A stretch of DNA of 64,000 bases from an uncultured Lachnospiraceae bacterium (GTDB lineage: Bacteria; Bacillota; Clostridia; Lachnospirales; Lachnospiraceae), in contig CAMVPR010000001.1 in assembly GCA_947169385.1 (NCBI GenBank), positions 124,001 to 188,000 on the forward strand. The letters are read 5' to 3'. Of this stretch, positions 17,695-27,691 are shown in pieces. The translations under genes and the position numbers were made by a program. The notes under the pieces are model-generated. The model made no database searches. It was not told where the DNA came from and was given only the letters and a program-made list of their open reading frames with translations. Each line of letters begins with the position of its first letter. The stretch's first letter is position 1.

Positions 17695-17828
17695 AGCGTA
17701 TGTCTGTTAAGTGACAGACCGTATAAAAACGTCGGTACTTAATGAGTGCAAGTATCACGCAGCACGAATTTAGTACCGCTACGTTTTTACCCGAGCGAGA
17801 GCGCGTCTGTCACGTACAGACATATGCT
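17695..17828. repeat. Long structured hairpin element, copy C
   Basis: This copy is nearly identical to copy B in the arms (GCGTATGTCTGT with ACAGACATATGC; GTGACAGAC with GTCTGTCAC; CGGTACT with AGTACCG). It differs in the apical loop, where B has GTGAGTGCAAGCGAAACAC and C has a different sequence. It lies directly before the stop codon of the solute-binding protein gene. Confidence 0.8.
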
Positions 17829-17835
17829 ACATTTA

Positions 17836-19083
17836 CTATTCCGCCGTCAACTCCGCATATAACTCCTTCGCTGCTTCCTCCGCCGTCAACTTCTTAAATA
17901 TCACACTGTCGCACGCCGCAACAAATGTATCAATCATACCACTGTCTTCGATGTAAGAATTCATCTTCTCAAGAAACTCGTTATTCTCCATAACGAGAGA
18001 CGCTTCATACTGAAGACCGTTAAGCATATCATTCTTCTCTAAAGAATCCCTTGCCTTGCTGCTCAAAGGTACGCCCTTCTCAACACCTTGTAATACCGCC
18101 ATCTCCTCGCTGTTTACCAGGAAATCAAGGAGCTTGGCCGACTCCTCAGGATGATCCGTATCCTTGCTCATCGCATAAAGTGATGCCGGCTTAGCATACC
18201 ATCCGGAGCCACTCTGATGAGAATCATCATGTGGATATGGTGCAGGAACAATCTCTTCTCCCTTCTCAATCAAAGGCCCAAAATAATTGATTGCATCGCT
18301 GACCCAGGCAATCGCACCCGCATAACTCTCATTGTCAACATTAAGTCTGTCAAATTTCTCTACTGCCGGAAACACCTTACAATCAACCATCTCAGAATAA
18401 AAATCCAGCATTATCTTAAGGTCTGAAGCAGTGAAATTAAGCGTTCCGTCATCATTTAAAATATGCTTGCCCACCTTCTGTTCGGTGTATGCAATTACAA
18501 AAAGCCAGATTGACTTGCCGACTCCCGCAATCGGATAAACTCCATCCTTAGACATCACTTCTGCAGCGTGCTTATAATCATCCCAAGTCTCCGGAACCTC
18601 GAGATTATATTTATCAAAAACGGTCTTGTTAATATAAACAGTCTCTGCGTTCATCGCTATCGGTATAGCGTTAAGCGATTCATTTACAATGCCATACTCA
18701 AGCATCGATTGACTAAAAGTAGAGAGATTAATCTGCTTCTTCTGATCAAATATATTATAGAAACCCTTGCCGGCCGGAGAATACTCATTAAGCCATCCAT
18801 AGTTGACCTGCATAACATCAGCTTCTGTTCCCGATACCATACGAATACGGTTTCTGGCTTCATAACCTGACCACTCAGAGTAACTGACATTGACTTTTAT
18901 ATCAGGATTAAGCTCTTCGAACTTCCTTGCACCTTCAATAGTGTACTCGGTACGTGCATCATTGCCCCACCACGACAACTCAATCTCCGTCGGATTCTTC
19001 CTGGTGGTAACAGTAACATCAGAACCACATCCTGTTACGAAAATGCAGGCAATTAACACCAAAGCTAACAATCTCTTACTCAT
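17836..19083 (-). CDS. Extracellular solute-binding lipoprotein (ABC sugar type)
   Basis: The ATG at 19083 (MSKRLLALVL) follows AAGGAGG with 9-base spacing and gives a clean lipoprotein signal peptide with lipobox VTGC; a far longer open frame upstream overlaps another gene and is rejected. The mature part resembles family 1 sugar-binding proteins: WWGNDARTEYTIEGARKFEE, DVMQVNYGWLNEY, ETWDDYKHAAEVM and the Trp-rich GSGWYAKPASLYAMS. No permease genes are adjacent. Its start overlaps the stop of a diguanylate cyclase gene by 8 bases, so it may serve as the cyclase's ligand sensor rather than as a transporter part. Confidence 0.88.
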   Translation of the reverse strand: MSKRLLALVLIACIFVTGCGSDVTVTTRKNPTEIELSWWGNDARTEYTIEGARKFEELNPDIKVNVSYSEWSGYEARNRIRMVSGTEADVMQVNYGWLNEYSPAGKGFYNIFDQKKQINLSTFSQSMLEYGIVNESLNAIPIAMNAETVYINKTVFDKYNLEVPETWDDYKHAAEVMSKDGVYPIAGVGKSIWLFVIAYTEQKVGKHILNDDGTLNFTASDLKIMLDFYSEMVDCKVFPAVEKFDRLNVDNESYAGAIAWVSDAINYFGPLIEKGEEIVPAPYPHDDSHQSGSGWYAKPASLYAMSKDTDHPEESAKLLDFLVNSEEMAVLQGVEKGVPLSSKARDSLEKNDMLNGLQYEASLVMENNEFLEKMNSYIEDSGMIDTFVAACDSVIFKKLTAEEAAKELYAELTAE

Positions 19084-20566
19084 AATCATCAGCCTCCTTA
19101 CCTGCAATAGTATAAGTGTCCTTGCCACCTCGTTTAGATTTATACAAAGCCTTATCAGCGGAAGCATATAGGTCCTTAAAACTTCTTCCGTTAACCGGAT
19201 ACAAAGCACAACCCACGGACACCGAAATCTTGTATCCTTCTTCTTCTCCGATATAAAAACCTCTAAACGCTTCACATATCTCCTCACATTTGCTTGTGAT
19301 ATAATCCTTATAGTCCTCATCGTCTGTTGGAACACTGTTAACCAATACAGAGAATTCGTCTCCGCCAACTCTTCCTATGTAATCATTCTCGCCAAAAATG
19401 CTCCTCAAACTCTCTCCGGTCTTAGCGAGAACCTTATCGCCATAGATGTGACCAAGCGTGTCATTAACACTCTTGAAATCATCAATATCTACAAGTATCA
19501 GCGCACAAGTCGTACTTCCATTGCCAATGTTGTTGCCGGCTATATTTTCAAATGACAACTTATTGAAAACTCCGGTAAGTTGATCTTTCTTGGACTTGAT
19601 ATCGAGATCCGTGACATAAGACTCAACGGGTCTTGTAAGTCTTAATGATAAGAATATACCAACCATAATTGCAAGCAGAGCAGCAATGATTGATGTAATC
19701 AAAATCTGCCCCATAACCGCATTCTGCTCCTTCATGATAACTTTGGTAGGAATCGAGGTCACGACATACCATTTGTAGCCGCACGAATTGATGGTAACCA
19801 GGTAATCGTTATCCAACAAAGTTGCATCCGTAGCACCCATAATACGGTTCTGCAACTCGTCATTAAGCGTCTTGCCTACCTCGTCGTTATCAACAGAAGA
19901 GTACAAAACACTGTGATTCTCGTTGATCAATCGAACTGACATGCCTTCAATATTCTGAGAATTCTCAAACAGATTCCTTAACTCATCAGTGTAAAATGAG
20001 ACTACAATAAGTGCATTCTCGTGAATACGTTTGACATAATATATACGCTTGTAATTGTCACCAAATCCGGCAGACCATCCATCTTCAGTACGCTGCCTGT
20101 CAATAATCGACTCCAAATCAAGAAAGATGGAATCTCCAAACTGACTGATTGTACCGTTGGACATCTTACCGACAGTATGGTTGTTGCGGTACACAATACC
20201 GTAGTCAACAAAGTTATCCATAATACAAAGCCCAAAAAGATTGTCGGATATCGCCTTCTCTCTGACAACCGCATCGTACTCATCTATTGAAGTATCTGTC
20301 GCATCGTACTTATACGTGTCCTCTTGGGCAAATGCTAATGTCGCAATAGTCTCCATACGATTAAGATATCCACTCAAGTTCACAGACATCTGCTCACTTA
20401 ACGAAGAGGCAAGAGTACTGACATTATTCCTAAGATTCTTAGCCGTAACTCTTCGTTCCAATGCAGAAACTATGATAATCGCAACTATAGCTATCAACGC
20501 ATATCCAATTACGAGGTAATATTTAAGCCTGTCAACCGGCCTTTGACTTTCATTGTATTCTTTCAT
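19076..20566 (-). CDS. Membrane diguanylate cyclase with Cache-like sensor
   Basis: A transmembrane helix (~residues 16-36) precedes an extracellular Cache-like domain of about 230 residues; a second helix (~residues 275-300) leads to the GGDEF domain. The GGDEF signature is canonical (GRVGGDEFSVLV), and the substrate-contact motif LVDIDDFKSVNDTLGHIYGD is intact, so cyclic-di-GMP synthesis is expected. No inhibitory RxxD motif is evident just before the signature. The gene overlaps the solute-binding lipoprotein downstream, suggesting joint signal detection. Confidence 0.9.
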   Translation of the reverse strand: MKEYNESQRPVDRLKYYLVIGYALIAIVAIIIVSALERRVTAKNLRNNVSTLASSLSEQMSVNLSGYLNRMETIATLAFAQEDTYKYDATDTSIDEYDAVVREKAISDNLFGLCIMDNFVDYGIVYRNNHTVGKMSNGTISQFGDSIFLDLESIIDRQRTEDGWSAGFGDNYKRIYYVKRIHENALIVVSFYTDELRNLFENSQNIEGMSVRLINENHSVLYSSVDNDEVGKTLNDELQNRIMGATDATLLDNDYLVTINSCGYKWYVVTSIPTKVIMKEQNAVMGQILITSIIAALLAIMVGIFLSLRLTRPVESYVTDLDIKSKKDQLTGVFNKLSFENIAGNNIGNGSTTCALILVDIDDFKSVNDTLGHIYGDKVLAKTGESLRSIFGENDYIGRVGGDEFSVLVNSVPTDDEDYKDYITSKCEEICEAFRGFYIGEEEGYKISVSVGCALYPVNGRSFKDLYASADKALYKSKRGGKDTYTIAGKEADDYE

Positions 20567-20631
20567 TCGAAAAACCCCTAAATAAGATAGTATAATTCAA
20601 TTTAACATTATACCACACTAAAACTCAAATA

Positions 20632-20676
20632 TCAAAAAATAACTACCCAGTAGGGACAGCCCCCACCGGGTAGTTA
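20632..20676 (-). terminator. Terminator at end of trp operon
   Basis: On the minus strand AACTACCC and GGGTAGTT form a stem around a GC-rich loop and are followed by ATTTTTT. It lies about 40 bases after the trpA stop. A second imperfect hairpin (AAGTAC...GTACTT, 20686-20720) overlaps the end of trpA. Confidence 0.75.
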
Positions 20677-20715
20677 GCTTATAAGTACCCAAAGGGGATT
20701 GTTTCCACTGAGTAC

Positions 20716-21486
20716 TTAACGTATCGCATCTTTCATTGACTTAACGTACTCGCCGACTAACGGTGCCGCCTCAGTTCCATGTTCCGCCATAATCTTGATA
20801 ATCGCAGAACCAACTATCGCTCCGTCAGAAATATCAGCCATCTTCTTAGCCTGCTCAGGCGTTGAGATTCCGAAACCAATAGCACACGGCACATCAGTGT
20901 TGGCTCTTATGATATCAACGATTGATTTAAGGTCCGTCTTGATCTCGCTTCTCATTCCGGTTACACCAAGGCTCGACACTACATATATGAAGCCCTTAGC
21001 TTCCTTGGCAATCATCGCAATCCTGTTCTTAGAGGTAGGCGCGATAAGTGAAATCAAGTCAACATCGTACTTCTCGCAAATATCCTCAAACTCACCCTTC
21101 TCCTCAAAAGGCAGGTCCGGAAGTATAATTCCATCCATCCCTATCTCATTACAGGTCTTGATAAACTTCTCAGCTCCATACGAGTAGACAACATTTGCAT
21201 AAGTCATAAACACCATCGGTATGCTGATATCTTGCCTTAAGTCTCTCACCAAATCAAATACCTTGTCAGTTGTCACTCCGCCATTAAGAGCCCTAAGGTT
21301 AGCACCCTGAATAACAGGTCCCTCCGCGGTAGGATCGGAAAAAGGTATTCCAAGCTCAATTAAGTCAGCTCCGTTATCCACAGCCGCTCTCACAATCTTC
21401 TTGGTAGTCTCAAGATCCGGGTCACCACAGGTTATAAAAGGAATAAAAGCTTTCTTGTTCTCAAATGCGTTCTTAATCTTACTCAT
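20716..21486 (-). CDS. trpA: Tryptophan synthase alpha subunit
   Basis: The start ATG at 21486 ([19 protein letters not shown]) follows GGGGAGG and overlaps the trpB stop by 8 bases. Catalytic Glu and Asp are found in [33 protein letters not shown] and [12 protein letters not shown] are the phosphate-binding loops. The subunit cleaves indole-3-glycerol phosphate and passes indole to TrpB. It is the last gene of the operon. Confidence 0.97.
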   Translation of the reverse strand: MSKIKNAFENKKAFIPFITCGDPDLETTKKIVRAAVDNGADLIELGIPFSDPTAEGPVIQGANLRALNGGVTTDKVFDLVRDLRQDISIPMVFMTYANVVYSYGAEKFIKTCNEIGMDGIILPDLPFEEKGEFEDICEKYDVDLISLIAPTSKNRIAMIAKEAKGFIYVVSSLGVTGMRSEIKTDLKSIVDIIRANTDVPCAIGFGISTPEQAKKMADISDGAIVGSAIIKIMAEHGTEAAPLVGEYVKSMKDAIR

Positions 21487-22669
21487 GAATATCCTCCCCT
21501 CTATAACGGGCAATCGCCGCGCAGTCCTTGTCACCGCGTCCTGATACTGTTATTACAATAATCTGATCCTTGTCAAATGTTTTCGCAATCTTTCGCGCAT
21601 GCGCTACCGCATGTGCCGACTCTATCGCCGGAATAATACCTTCCGTCTTGGCAAGATACTCAAAGGCTTCAACTGCCTCTTCATCAGTTACAGGAACATA
21701 TTCCGCTCTCTTGATATCGTGAAGATAAGCGTGCTCAGGCCCGACACCCGGATAATCAAGTCCTGCAGAAATTGAGTAAACAGGAGCAATCTGACCATAC
21801 TCATCCTGACAGAAATACGACTTCATTCCGTGGAATATACCAAGCTTTCCGGTTGCGATAGTTGCGGCAGTTTCAAATGTATCAACGCCTCTTCCCGCAG
21901 CCTCGCATCCTATGAGTCTTACGCCCTTGTCCTCTATAAAATGATAGAAGCTTCCGATAGCATTTGACCCACCACCAACACAAGCAATTACCGCATCCGG
22001 CAGTCTTCCCTCTTTCTCCATAATCTGTGACTTGATCTCCTTAGAGATTACAGCCTGAAAATCTCTAACTATAGTAGGAAATGGATGAGGTCCCATAACA
22101 GATCCTAAACAATAATGAGTATCTGCAATTCTTGAAGTCCACTCTCTCATAGCCTCTGACACAGCATCCTTCAAGGTTGCGGTTCCCGATGTTACAGGAA
22201 CAACATCTGCACCAAGAAGCTTCATACGATACACGTTCAAAGCCTGTCTCTTGGTATCCTCCTCGCCCATGAATACAACGCACTCCAATCCCATAAGTGC
22301 CGCTGCCGTCGCAGTCGCTACTCCGTGCTGACCCGCACCAGTCTCGGCGATGAGTCTGGTCTTACCCATCTTCTTAGCAAGAAGCGCCTGACCGAGCACG
22401 TTGTTAATCTTATGCGCACCGGTATGGTTAAGGTCCTCACGCTTAAGATATATCTTAGCGCCACCCAAATCCTTAGTCATCTTCTCAGCATAATAAAGCC
22501 TTGAAGGTCTGTTGGCATACTCATTGAAAAGAGTGTTCAGCTCCCTGTTGAACTCCTCATCATTTTTATAATGATCATAAGCCTCCTCAAGCTCAATAAC
22601 CGCATTCATAAGCGTCTCCGGAATATACTGTCCGCCATGAATACCAAATCTCCCGTTAGGATTAGTCAT
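21479..22669 (-). CDS. trpB: Tryptophan synthase beta subunit
   Basis: The PLP-binding lysine lies in [28 protein letters not shown] and [13 protein letters not shown] are the cofactor phosphate sites, and the C-terminal SGRGDKD motif is present. The enzyme condenses indole with serine. The ATG at 22669, two bases after the trpF stop and behind AAGGA, is favoured over the in-frame TTG two codons upstream. Confidence 0.97.
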   Translation of the reverse strand: MTNPNGRFGIHGGQYIPETLMNAVIELEEAYDHYKNDEEFNRELNTLFNEYANRPSRLYYAEKMTKDLGGAKIYLKREDLNHTGAHKINNVLGQALLAKKMGKTRLIAETGAGQHGVATATAAALMGLECVVFMGEEDTKRQALNVYRMKLLGADVVPVTSGTATLKDAVSEAMREWTSRIADTHYCLGSVMGPHPFPTIVRDFQAVISKEIKSQIMEKEGRLPDAVIACVGGGSNAIGSFYHFIEDKGVRLIGCEAAGRGVDTFETAATIATGKLGIFHGMKSYFCQDEYGQIAPVYSISAGLDYPGVGPEHAYLHDIKRAEYVPVTDEEAVEAFEYLAKTEGIIPAIESAHAVAHARKIAKTFDKDQIIVITVSGRGDKDCAAIARYRGEDIHE

Positions 22670-22671
22670 AC

Positions 22672-23274
22672 TCAATCTTCCTTTCTTACCTCTTTGGCAA
22701 ATGCTATCATCTTCGCCTTATCCTTAACTCCATCCGTCTCAATGCCACTGCTGACATCGACTGCAAAAGGTCGTATGTTTCTCATTACATTTGCAATATT
22801 ATCTACGCCTAAGCCCCCCGCAAGGAAGTAAGGCTTATCAATATCTAATATTAGATTCCAGTCAAATGTTACTCCGTCCCCCATACCCGCATCAAGAAGC
22901 ACATAGTCCGCGTCAGTAGAAAATGCCTTGTCGACACTTTCTTTATCAGTTATCTTAAACGCTTTTATCACTTCTTTGCCGGTTCTATCCTTGACTTCTG
23001 AAATATATGCTTCGTCTTCATTTCCATGAAGCTGAGCCATGTCAATTGCACCTACATTCAAGTAGCTAACGACATCGTCTATCGGTTCATCAACGAACAC
23101 TCCGACAGCCTTGATTGAAGGAGCAAGGTGACTTTTAAGCTCCTTAGCGGTATCAAAATCAACATATCTCTTACTCTTCTTATAGAAAACAAAACCGATA
23201 TATTCAGGTTTAACCTCATTGACTATATCAATATCTTCGCGTCTTTTCAAGCCACAATATTTAATTCTTGTCAT
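22672..23274 (-). CDS. trpF: Phosphoribosylanthranilate isomerase
   Basis: [15 protein letters not shown] carries the N-terminal KxCG motif with its catalytic Cys; [21 protein letters not shown] and [14 protein letters not shown] match TrpF, and the catalytic Asp is in VLLDAG. Length is about 200 residues, as usual. The ATG at 23274 is one base after the trpC stop; a GTG 12 bases upstream is less likely. Confidence 0.95.
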   Translation of the reverse strand: MTRIKYCGLKRREDIDIVNEVKPEYIGFVFYKKSKRYVDFDTAKELKSHLAPSIKAVGVFVDEPIDDVVSYLNVGAIDMAQLHGNEDEAYISEVKDRTGKEVIKAFKITDKESVDKAFSTDADYVLLDAGMGDGVTFDWNLILDIDKPYFLAGGLGVDNIANVMRNIRPFAVDVSSGIETDGVKDKAKMIAFAKEVRKED

Positions 23275-23275
23275 T

Positions 23276-24058
23276 TTATATCTCACCCTTCAGCTCGCGA
23301 AGCTTCGCTTTCTTGTCTTCTGCTCTCATTAGCGTCTCACCTATTAAGACTGCATTTACACCGGAAGCCCTTAATGCACTTATATCTTCAGCACTCTTAA
23401 CTCCGCTCTCAGATACGAAAATGACATCGTTCGGGACAAGATCTCTCAAGCGCCTGCTATTGGCAGTATCAACGCTGAAATCCTTAAGATTACGATTGTT
23501 GACTCCTATCACTCTTGCGCCGACCTCTAAAGCCGTCTTAATCTCTGCCTCGTCATGTGCTTCCACCAAAGCCGAGAGGCCCAAGTCGTCCGCTACTTTT
23601 AAGTATTGCTCTAACTCACTGGCACTTAATATAGAGCAAATCAAAAGGACTGCCGAAGCTCCCAAAAGCTTAGCTTCGTATATCATGTACTCGTCTACAG
23701 TGAAATCTTTTCTAAGGCAAGGGATGGTAACATTTGAAGCAATCTCCTTAAGATACTCATCTTTACCCAAGAACCACTTAGGTTCTGTCAAGACTGATAT
23801 TGCATCAGCACCCGCAGCGTCATACGCCTTGGCGATTTCAAGATAAGGGAACTCCTCCGCTATCACGCCTTTTGAAGGCGAGGCTTTCTTGCACTCACAT
23901 ATAAAGGAAATGTCAGACTTCTTTAAAGCATTTTCAAATGTATACTTGCCTTTGGCGGTACTAAGAGCAAGCTCTTTAACCTCGTCAAGCGATCTTACCT
24001 TCTCGGCCTCATCAACTCTAACTCTGGCATAAGCCGCAATTTCATCTAATATAGTCAT
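23276..24058 (-). CDS. trpC: Indole-3-glycerol phosphate synthase
   Basis: Motifs match TrpC: FICECKKASPSKGVI with catalytic Lys and the SPSKG loop, ISVLTEPKWFLG, LRKDFTVDEYMIYEAKLLGA, VGVNNRNLKDFSVD and SESGVKSAEDI. It closes the indole ring from carboxyphenylamino-deoxyribulose phosphate. A 179-base spacer with dispersed repeats separates it from trpD. Confidence 0.97.
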   Translation of the reverse strand: MTILDEIAAYARVRVDEAEKVRSLDEVKELALSTAKGKYTFENALKKSDISFICECKKASPSKGVIAEEFPYLEIAKAYDAAGADAISVLTEPKWFLGKDEYLKEIASNVTIPCLRKDFTVDEYMIYEAKLLGASAVLLICSILSASELEQYLKVADDLGLSALVEAHDEAEIKTALEVGARVIGVNNRNLKDFSVDTANSRRLRDLVPNDVIFVSESGVKSAEDISALRASGVNAVLIGETLMRAEDKKAKLRELKGEI

Positions 24059-24237
24059 GTCTTTCTCCTTATCATATGAGATCCTTCGTCACTTCGTTCC
24101 TCAGGATGACATATACTCGTAGCGGAGCACATTGTGCTCCATATATGGCGAACAATGTTCGCCTCTACGATGTGTGTCATTCTGAGCGAAGCGAAGAATC
24201 TATTAACTACCCAATGGAGCCTGTCAGCTTTTAGTAC
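24059..24237. repeat. Repeat cluster between trpD and trpC
   Basis: Three repeat units lie together: GATCCTTCGTCACTTCGTTC (24082), a double hairpin GGAGCACATTGTGCTCC plus GGCGAACAATGTTCGCC (24117-24172), and TGTCATTCTGAGCGAAGCGA (24176). They break an otherwise tightly packed operon. Whether they affect mRNA stability is unknown. Confidence 0.8.
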
Positions 24238-25254
24238 TTAGCGATTACTTACTTCAATAAACTTCTGTAAAGTCTCATACGCCTTACCTGAATCGATAAT
24301 CTCAGCCGCAAGCTTAACTCCATCTTCAAATGTATCTGCCTTGCCACCGATGTAAAGCGCCGCACCTGCGTTCATCAATACTGTATTTCTCTTGTGACCC
24401 TTATCGCCCTTTAAGATTCCGATTGTAATCTCGGCATTCTCCGAAGGCTCGCCACCCTTTAAATCATCCTTGGTACATTTCTCAAATCCGAAATCCTCAG
24501 GCTCAATAGTTCTTGTCTTGAACCAGCCATCCTTAATCTCACAAATCTTAGTAGGTGCGCTAAGCGAAATCTCATCAAGCTTGTCCATTCCATAAACAAT
24601 CATTCCGCGCTTAACGCCGAGGTTAGCCAAAACCTGTGCAAGTGGCTCAACAAGGTACTCATCGTAAACGCCAAGAAGCATCATAGTTGGCTTAGCAGGA
24701 TTGGTAAGTGGTCCTAAAATGTTAAACACAGTTCTGAAACCGAGCTCTTTTCTGATTGCACCAACATATTTCATAGAAGAATGATACTTCTGAGCAAAGA
24801 AGAAGCACATTCCGACTTCATTTAACAACTCAACACATTTGTCCGGATCCTGGTTAATGTTCACACCGAGTGCCTCAAGGCAATCTGCAGTACCACTCTT
24901 AGAAGATGCCGCACGGTTACCGTGCTTAGCCACCTTAACACCACCGGCGGCAGCAACAAGTGCTGACGTTGTAGAAATGTTAAAGCTGTGCGCATTATCT
25001 CCACCTGTTCCTACTATCTCTAAGATGTCCATTCCGGTCTCAACCTGTGTTGCGTGCTCTCTCATTGCAGCTGCACAACCGGCAATCTCATCGGTAGTCT
25101 CCGCTCTAGCACTCTTAGTAGACAACGCTGCAAGAAACGCTGCGTTCTGTGTAGGAGTCGTCTCACCGCTCATTATCTCGTTCATTACGGTGTAAGCCTC
25201 ATCATATGTAAGGTCCTCTTTGTTAACGATTTTAACAATTGCTTCTTTAATCAT
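24238..25254 (-). CDS. trpD: Anthranilate phosphoribosyltransferase
   Basis: The glycine-rich [20 protein letters not shown] and [21 protein letters not shown] motifs bind PRPP and magnesium; [13 protein letters not shown] is also diagnostic. The protein is 338 residues, stand-alone and not fused to trpG. It lies 17 bases downstream of trpG. Confidence 0.97.
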   Translation of the reverse strand: MIKEAIVKIVNKEDLTYDEAYTVMNEIMSGETTPTQNAAFLAALSTKSARAETTDEIAGCAAAMREHATQVETGMDILEIVGTGGDNAHSFNISTTSALVAAAGGVKVAKHGNRAASSKSGTADCLEALGVNINQDPDKCVELLNEVGMCFFFAQKYHSSMKYVGAIRKELGFRTVFNILGPLTNPAKPTMMLLGVYDEYLVEPLAQVLANLGVKRGMIVYGMDKLDEISLSAPTKICEIKDGWFKTRTIEPEDFGFEKCTKDDLKGGEPSENAEITIGILKGDKGHKRNTVLMNAGAALYIGGKADTFEDGVKLAAEIIDSGKAYETLQKFIEVSNR

Positions 25255-25271
25255 AGTATCAATCTCCTTTA

Positions 25272-25835
25272 TTAATTATTTATAAAATTCTTAAGCATTA
25301 TTCTTCCTTCCGGAGTAAGAATTGATTCCGGATGGAACTGAACTCCATATATAGGATACTCCTTATGTGACACTGCCATGACCTCATTGTCATCGGTCAC
25401 TGCAGTGATTTTTAAGCACTCAGGAATAGTATCACTATCGGCCGCAAGTGAATGATATCTTGCAACCTTTACCCTCTCATTTAAACCTCTAAACAACATA
25501 TCATCATTATCTAATCTTACTTCGGATTGCTTACCGTGCATGAGTTGTTTAGCGTAGGTAACATTTGCACCAAATGCCTGACATATCGCCTGATGACCAA
25601 GGCAAACACCAAGAATAGGTATGTCTTTTATCGTCTTAGCAACTTCAACTATAATACCCGCGTCCTCAGGTCTTCCCGGTCCCGGCGACAGTATGATTCG
25701 ATCCGGCTTAAGAGCGATAACCTCTTCAACTGTCAGCTCATTATTCCTGACAACCTTGATATCCGGGGTAATCTCTCCTATCAACTGGTAGAGATTATAT
25801 GAAAAACTATCGTAATTATCAATAAGTAATATCAC
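25272..25835 (-). CDS. trpG: Anthranilate synthase glutamine amidotransferase component
   Basis: This is a class I glutamine amidotransferase of 187 residues: [14 protein letters not shown] at the start, [12 protein letters not shown] oxyanion strand, catalytic Cys in GVCLGHQAI, and His-Glu in [13 protein letters not shown]. It releases ammonia for TrpE. It overlaps the trpE stop by 4 bases. Confidence 0.95.
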   Translation of the reverse strand: MILLIDNYDSFSYNLYQLIGEITPDIKVVRNNELTVEEVIALKPDRIILSPGPGRPEDAGIIVEVAKTIKDIPILGVCLGHQAICQAFGANVTYAKQLMHGKQSEVRLDNDDMLFRGLNERVKVARYHSLAADSDTIPECLKITAVTDDNEVMAVSHKEYPIYGVQFHPESILTPEGRIMLKNFINN

Positions 25836-27298
25836 TCTACCACCTCCTCTGAGAGCTTCAGAGCGTTTATAACTGCTTGAGCTTTATTAATACTCTCCTG
25901 ATACTCAGTCTCCGGAACGGAATCTGCAACAATTCCGGCTCCGCTTCTTACAAATACCTTACCGTTCTTCTTATACGCTGTTCTTATTCCGATGCAGGTA
26001 TCCATATTGCCCGTAAAATCAATATATCCGATTGCACCGCCGTAGATTCCGCGCTTGTTGCCTTCTAACTCACCAATAAGCTGACAAGCTCTTATCTTAG
26101 GTGCTCCGGAGAGCGTTCCTGCAGGAAGAACCGCCTCTATAGCGTCAAATGCATCCTTGTCGCTTCTTATATTGCCTCTTACGGTTGATGCGATGTGCAT
26201 GATATGCGAGTATTTGACAACCGATCTAAGATCCTCCACAACAACTGAACCGAACTCGCTTATTCTTCCAAGATCATTTCTTCCAAGATCCACCAACATA
26301 TTGTGTTCGGCAAGCTCTTTCTCATCAGCTAAAAGCTCAGTTTCAAGCGCCTTGTCTTCCTCTTCATTCTTACCTCTGGGTCTTGATCCCGCCAGTGGAA
26401 ATGTATGAAGAACTCCATCCTCAAGCTTAACCAAAGTCTCCGGAGACGCGCCGGCAACCTCTACATCCGTGCCCGAGAAATAGAACATATAAGGCGAAGG
26501 ATTGATTGTTCTTAACACTCTATATGTATCAAACAAGCTTCCCTCATAATCTGCCGACAACCTGTTAGAAAGCACTATCTGGAATATGTCTCCCTCTTTT
26601 ATGTAATGCTTACCCTTCTCAACCATTTCACAGTACTGTTCCTTATTGAAAAGCGGCTTAACCTCGCTCAGCAATCTACTCTTAGGCTCTTTATACTTCT
26701 CGCCGTTTCTTAAAAGTTTTGCCATACTGTTAAGCTCATTCTTAGCATTTTCATAATTAGCTTCGTAATCATCTAACTTTATGTTGGATATCAGCACTAT
26801 CTTTTGTTTAACATTGTCAAATGCTATGACCTTATCGAAAAGCATGAGATCTGCATCTTTAAATTTCTCCTCATCATCAACCTCTCGCTTAGCTGTAGGC
26901 TCGCTGTAGTAAAGGTAATCGTAGGAGAAGTATCCGACAAGTCCGCCTGTAAATGTAGGTAGACCGGCAATCTTCGGACTTCTGTATCCGCTCATCAGGT
27001 TCCTTAAGTACTCCGATGGATTAGGTGTGCTCAACTTCTCACCGTTAACATTTGCCTCACCCTCAAAGAACGAAATGCTTAATTTAGGCTCATATCCTAA
27101 AAAAGTGTATCGTCCCCATTTCTCATCGGCAAATGCTGACTCAAGCATATAGGTGTGGGTAGACACGTTCTTTAGAATCCTAATCGCCTCGATTGGAGTT
27201 ATAAAGTCTGACAATATCTCCGTACTCACCGGGCAAATGTCATATTGGCCGGAATCTTTGTAACCCTTAATCTCATCAAGAGTTGGTGTAATATTCAT
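25832..27298 (-). CDS. trpE: Anthranilate synthase component I
   Basis: The start is set at the ATG at 27298 (MNITPTLDEIKGY), with AAGGAG 9 bases before it. The feedback-site motif LLESAF type (here MLESAF) is near the N-terminus, and the chorismate-binding domain shows SPETLVKLEDG, HTFPLAGSRPRG, EHNMLVDLGRND, LPAGTLSGAPK and RSGAGIVADSVPE. It makes anthranilate from chorismate. It is the first gene of trpEGDCFBA and is preceded by a tryptophan T-box. Confidence 0.97.
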   Translation of the reverse strand: MNITPTLDEIKGYKDSGQYDICPVSTEILSDFITPIEAIRILKNVSTHTYMLESAFADEKWGRYTFLGYEPKLSISFFEGEANVNGEKLSTPNPSEYLRNLMSGYRSPKIAGLPTFTGGLVGYFSYDYLYYSEPTAKREVDDEEKFKDADLMLFDKVIAFDNVKQKIVLISNIKLDDYEANYENAKNELNSMAKLLRNGEKYKEPKSRLLSEVKPLFNKEQYCEMVEKGKHYIKEGDIFQIVLSNRLSADYEGSLFDTYRVLRTINPSPYMFYFSGTDVEVAGASPETLVKLEDGVLHTFPLAGSRPRGKNEEEDKALETELLADEKELAEHNMLVDLGRNDLGRISEFGSVVVEDLRSVVKYSHIMHIASTVRGNIRSDKDAFDAIEAVLPAGTLSGAPKIRACQLIGELEGNKRGIYGGAIGYIDFTGNMDTCIGIRTAYKKNGKVFVRSGAGIVADSVPETEYQESINKAQAVINALKLSEEVVE

Positions 27299-27370
27299 GT
27301 TCTTCATCTCCTTTAATACCACAAGGTCCGTCCCCGTGGTCACGGGGTCGTAAGTCCACAGTCAGGCAAT

Positions 27371-27650
27371 AAAAAAGTCCTCGACAGAAAAACTCTGTCA
27401 AGGACGAATAATCATAATCCGCGGTGCCACCTTGATTCACAAAATGTTGTGCGCTTAGCAGGATACCAACATATCCCCGGCTTGTCACGTAAGCCAAACG
27501 TCGCAGAATACTAAGACTATGTCTGTTCACTGCGCCCTCAGCGGTCCATTTGACGAATTGTTTCTAACCCGGATCTCAGCACCCCGGACTCTCTGTGTAG
27601 GCATCAACGCCTTTATCTCCGCTTCAACGGTTTACAGTATTAAGTTCAAG
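27371..27650 (-). promoter_or_regulatory. Tryptophan T-box leader of the trp operon
   Basis: On the minus strand the conserved T-box sequence AAGGTGGCACCGCG (around 27420-27433) precedes a strong terminator hairpin, GTCCTTGACAGAG with CTCTGTCGAGGAC-type pairing, then TTTTTT (27371-27405). Further upstream are the AGAGAG bulge and GGTGCTGAGA of stem I. The likely specifier codon UGG (Trp) is at 27546-27548 in the context CAAATGGACC. Uncharged tRNA-Trp should stabilise the antiterminator and switch on trpEGDCFBA. A TTGACA box at 27678-27683 may belong to the promoter, but no good -10 at the right distance is clear. Confidence 0.93.
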
Positions 27651-27691
27651 TAAAGATTAGCATAACTGATATATACATGTCAAGAAAAAAA

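Noticed and set aside
19084..19368. A 95-residue N-terminal extension of the solute-binding protein
   Set aside because: It overlaps the diguanylate cyclase gene in another frame; the lipoprotein signal peptide and AAGGAGG fix the start at 19083.
27276..27530. An 84-codon open frame upstream of trpE
   Set aside because: It covers the T-box and terminator; no ribosome site and the sequence is explained by the riboswitch.
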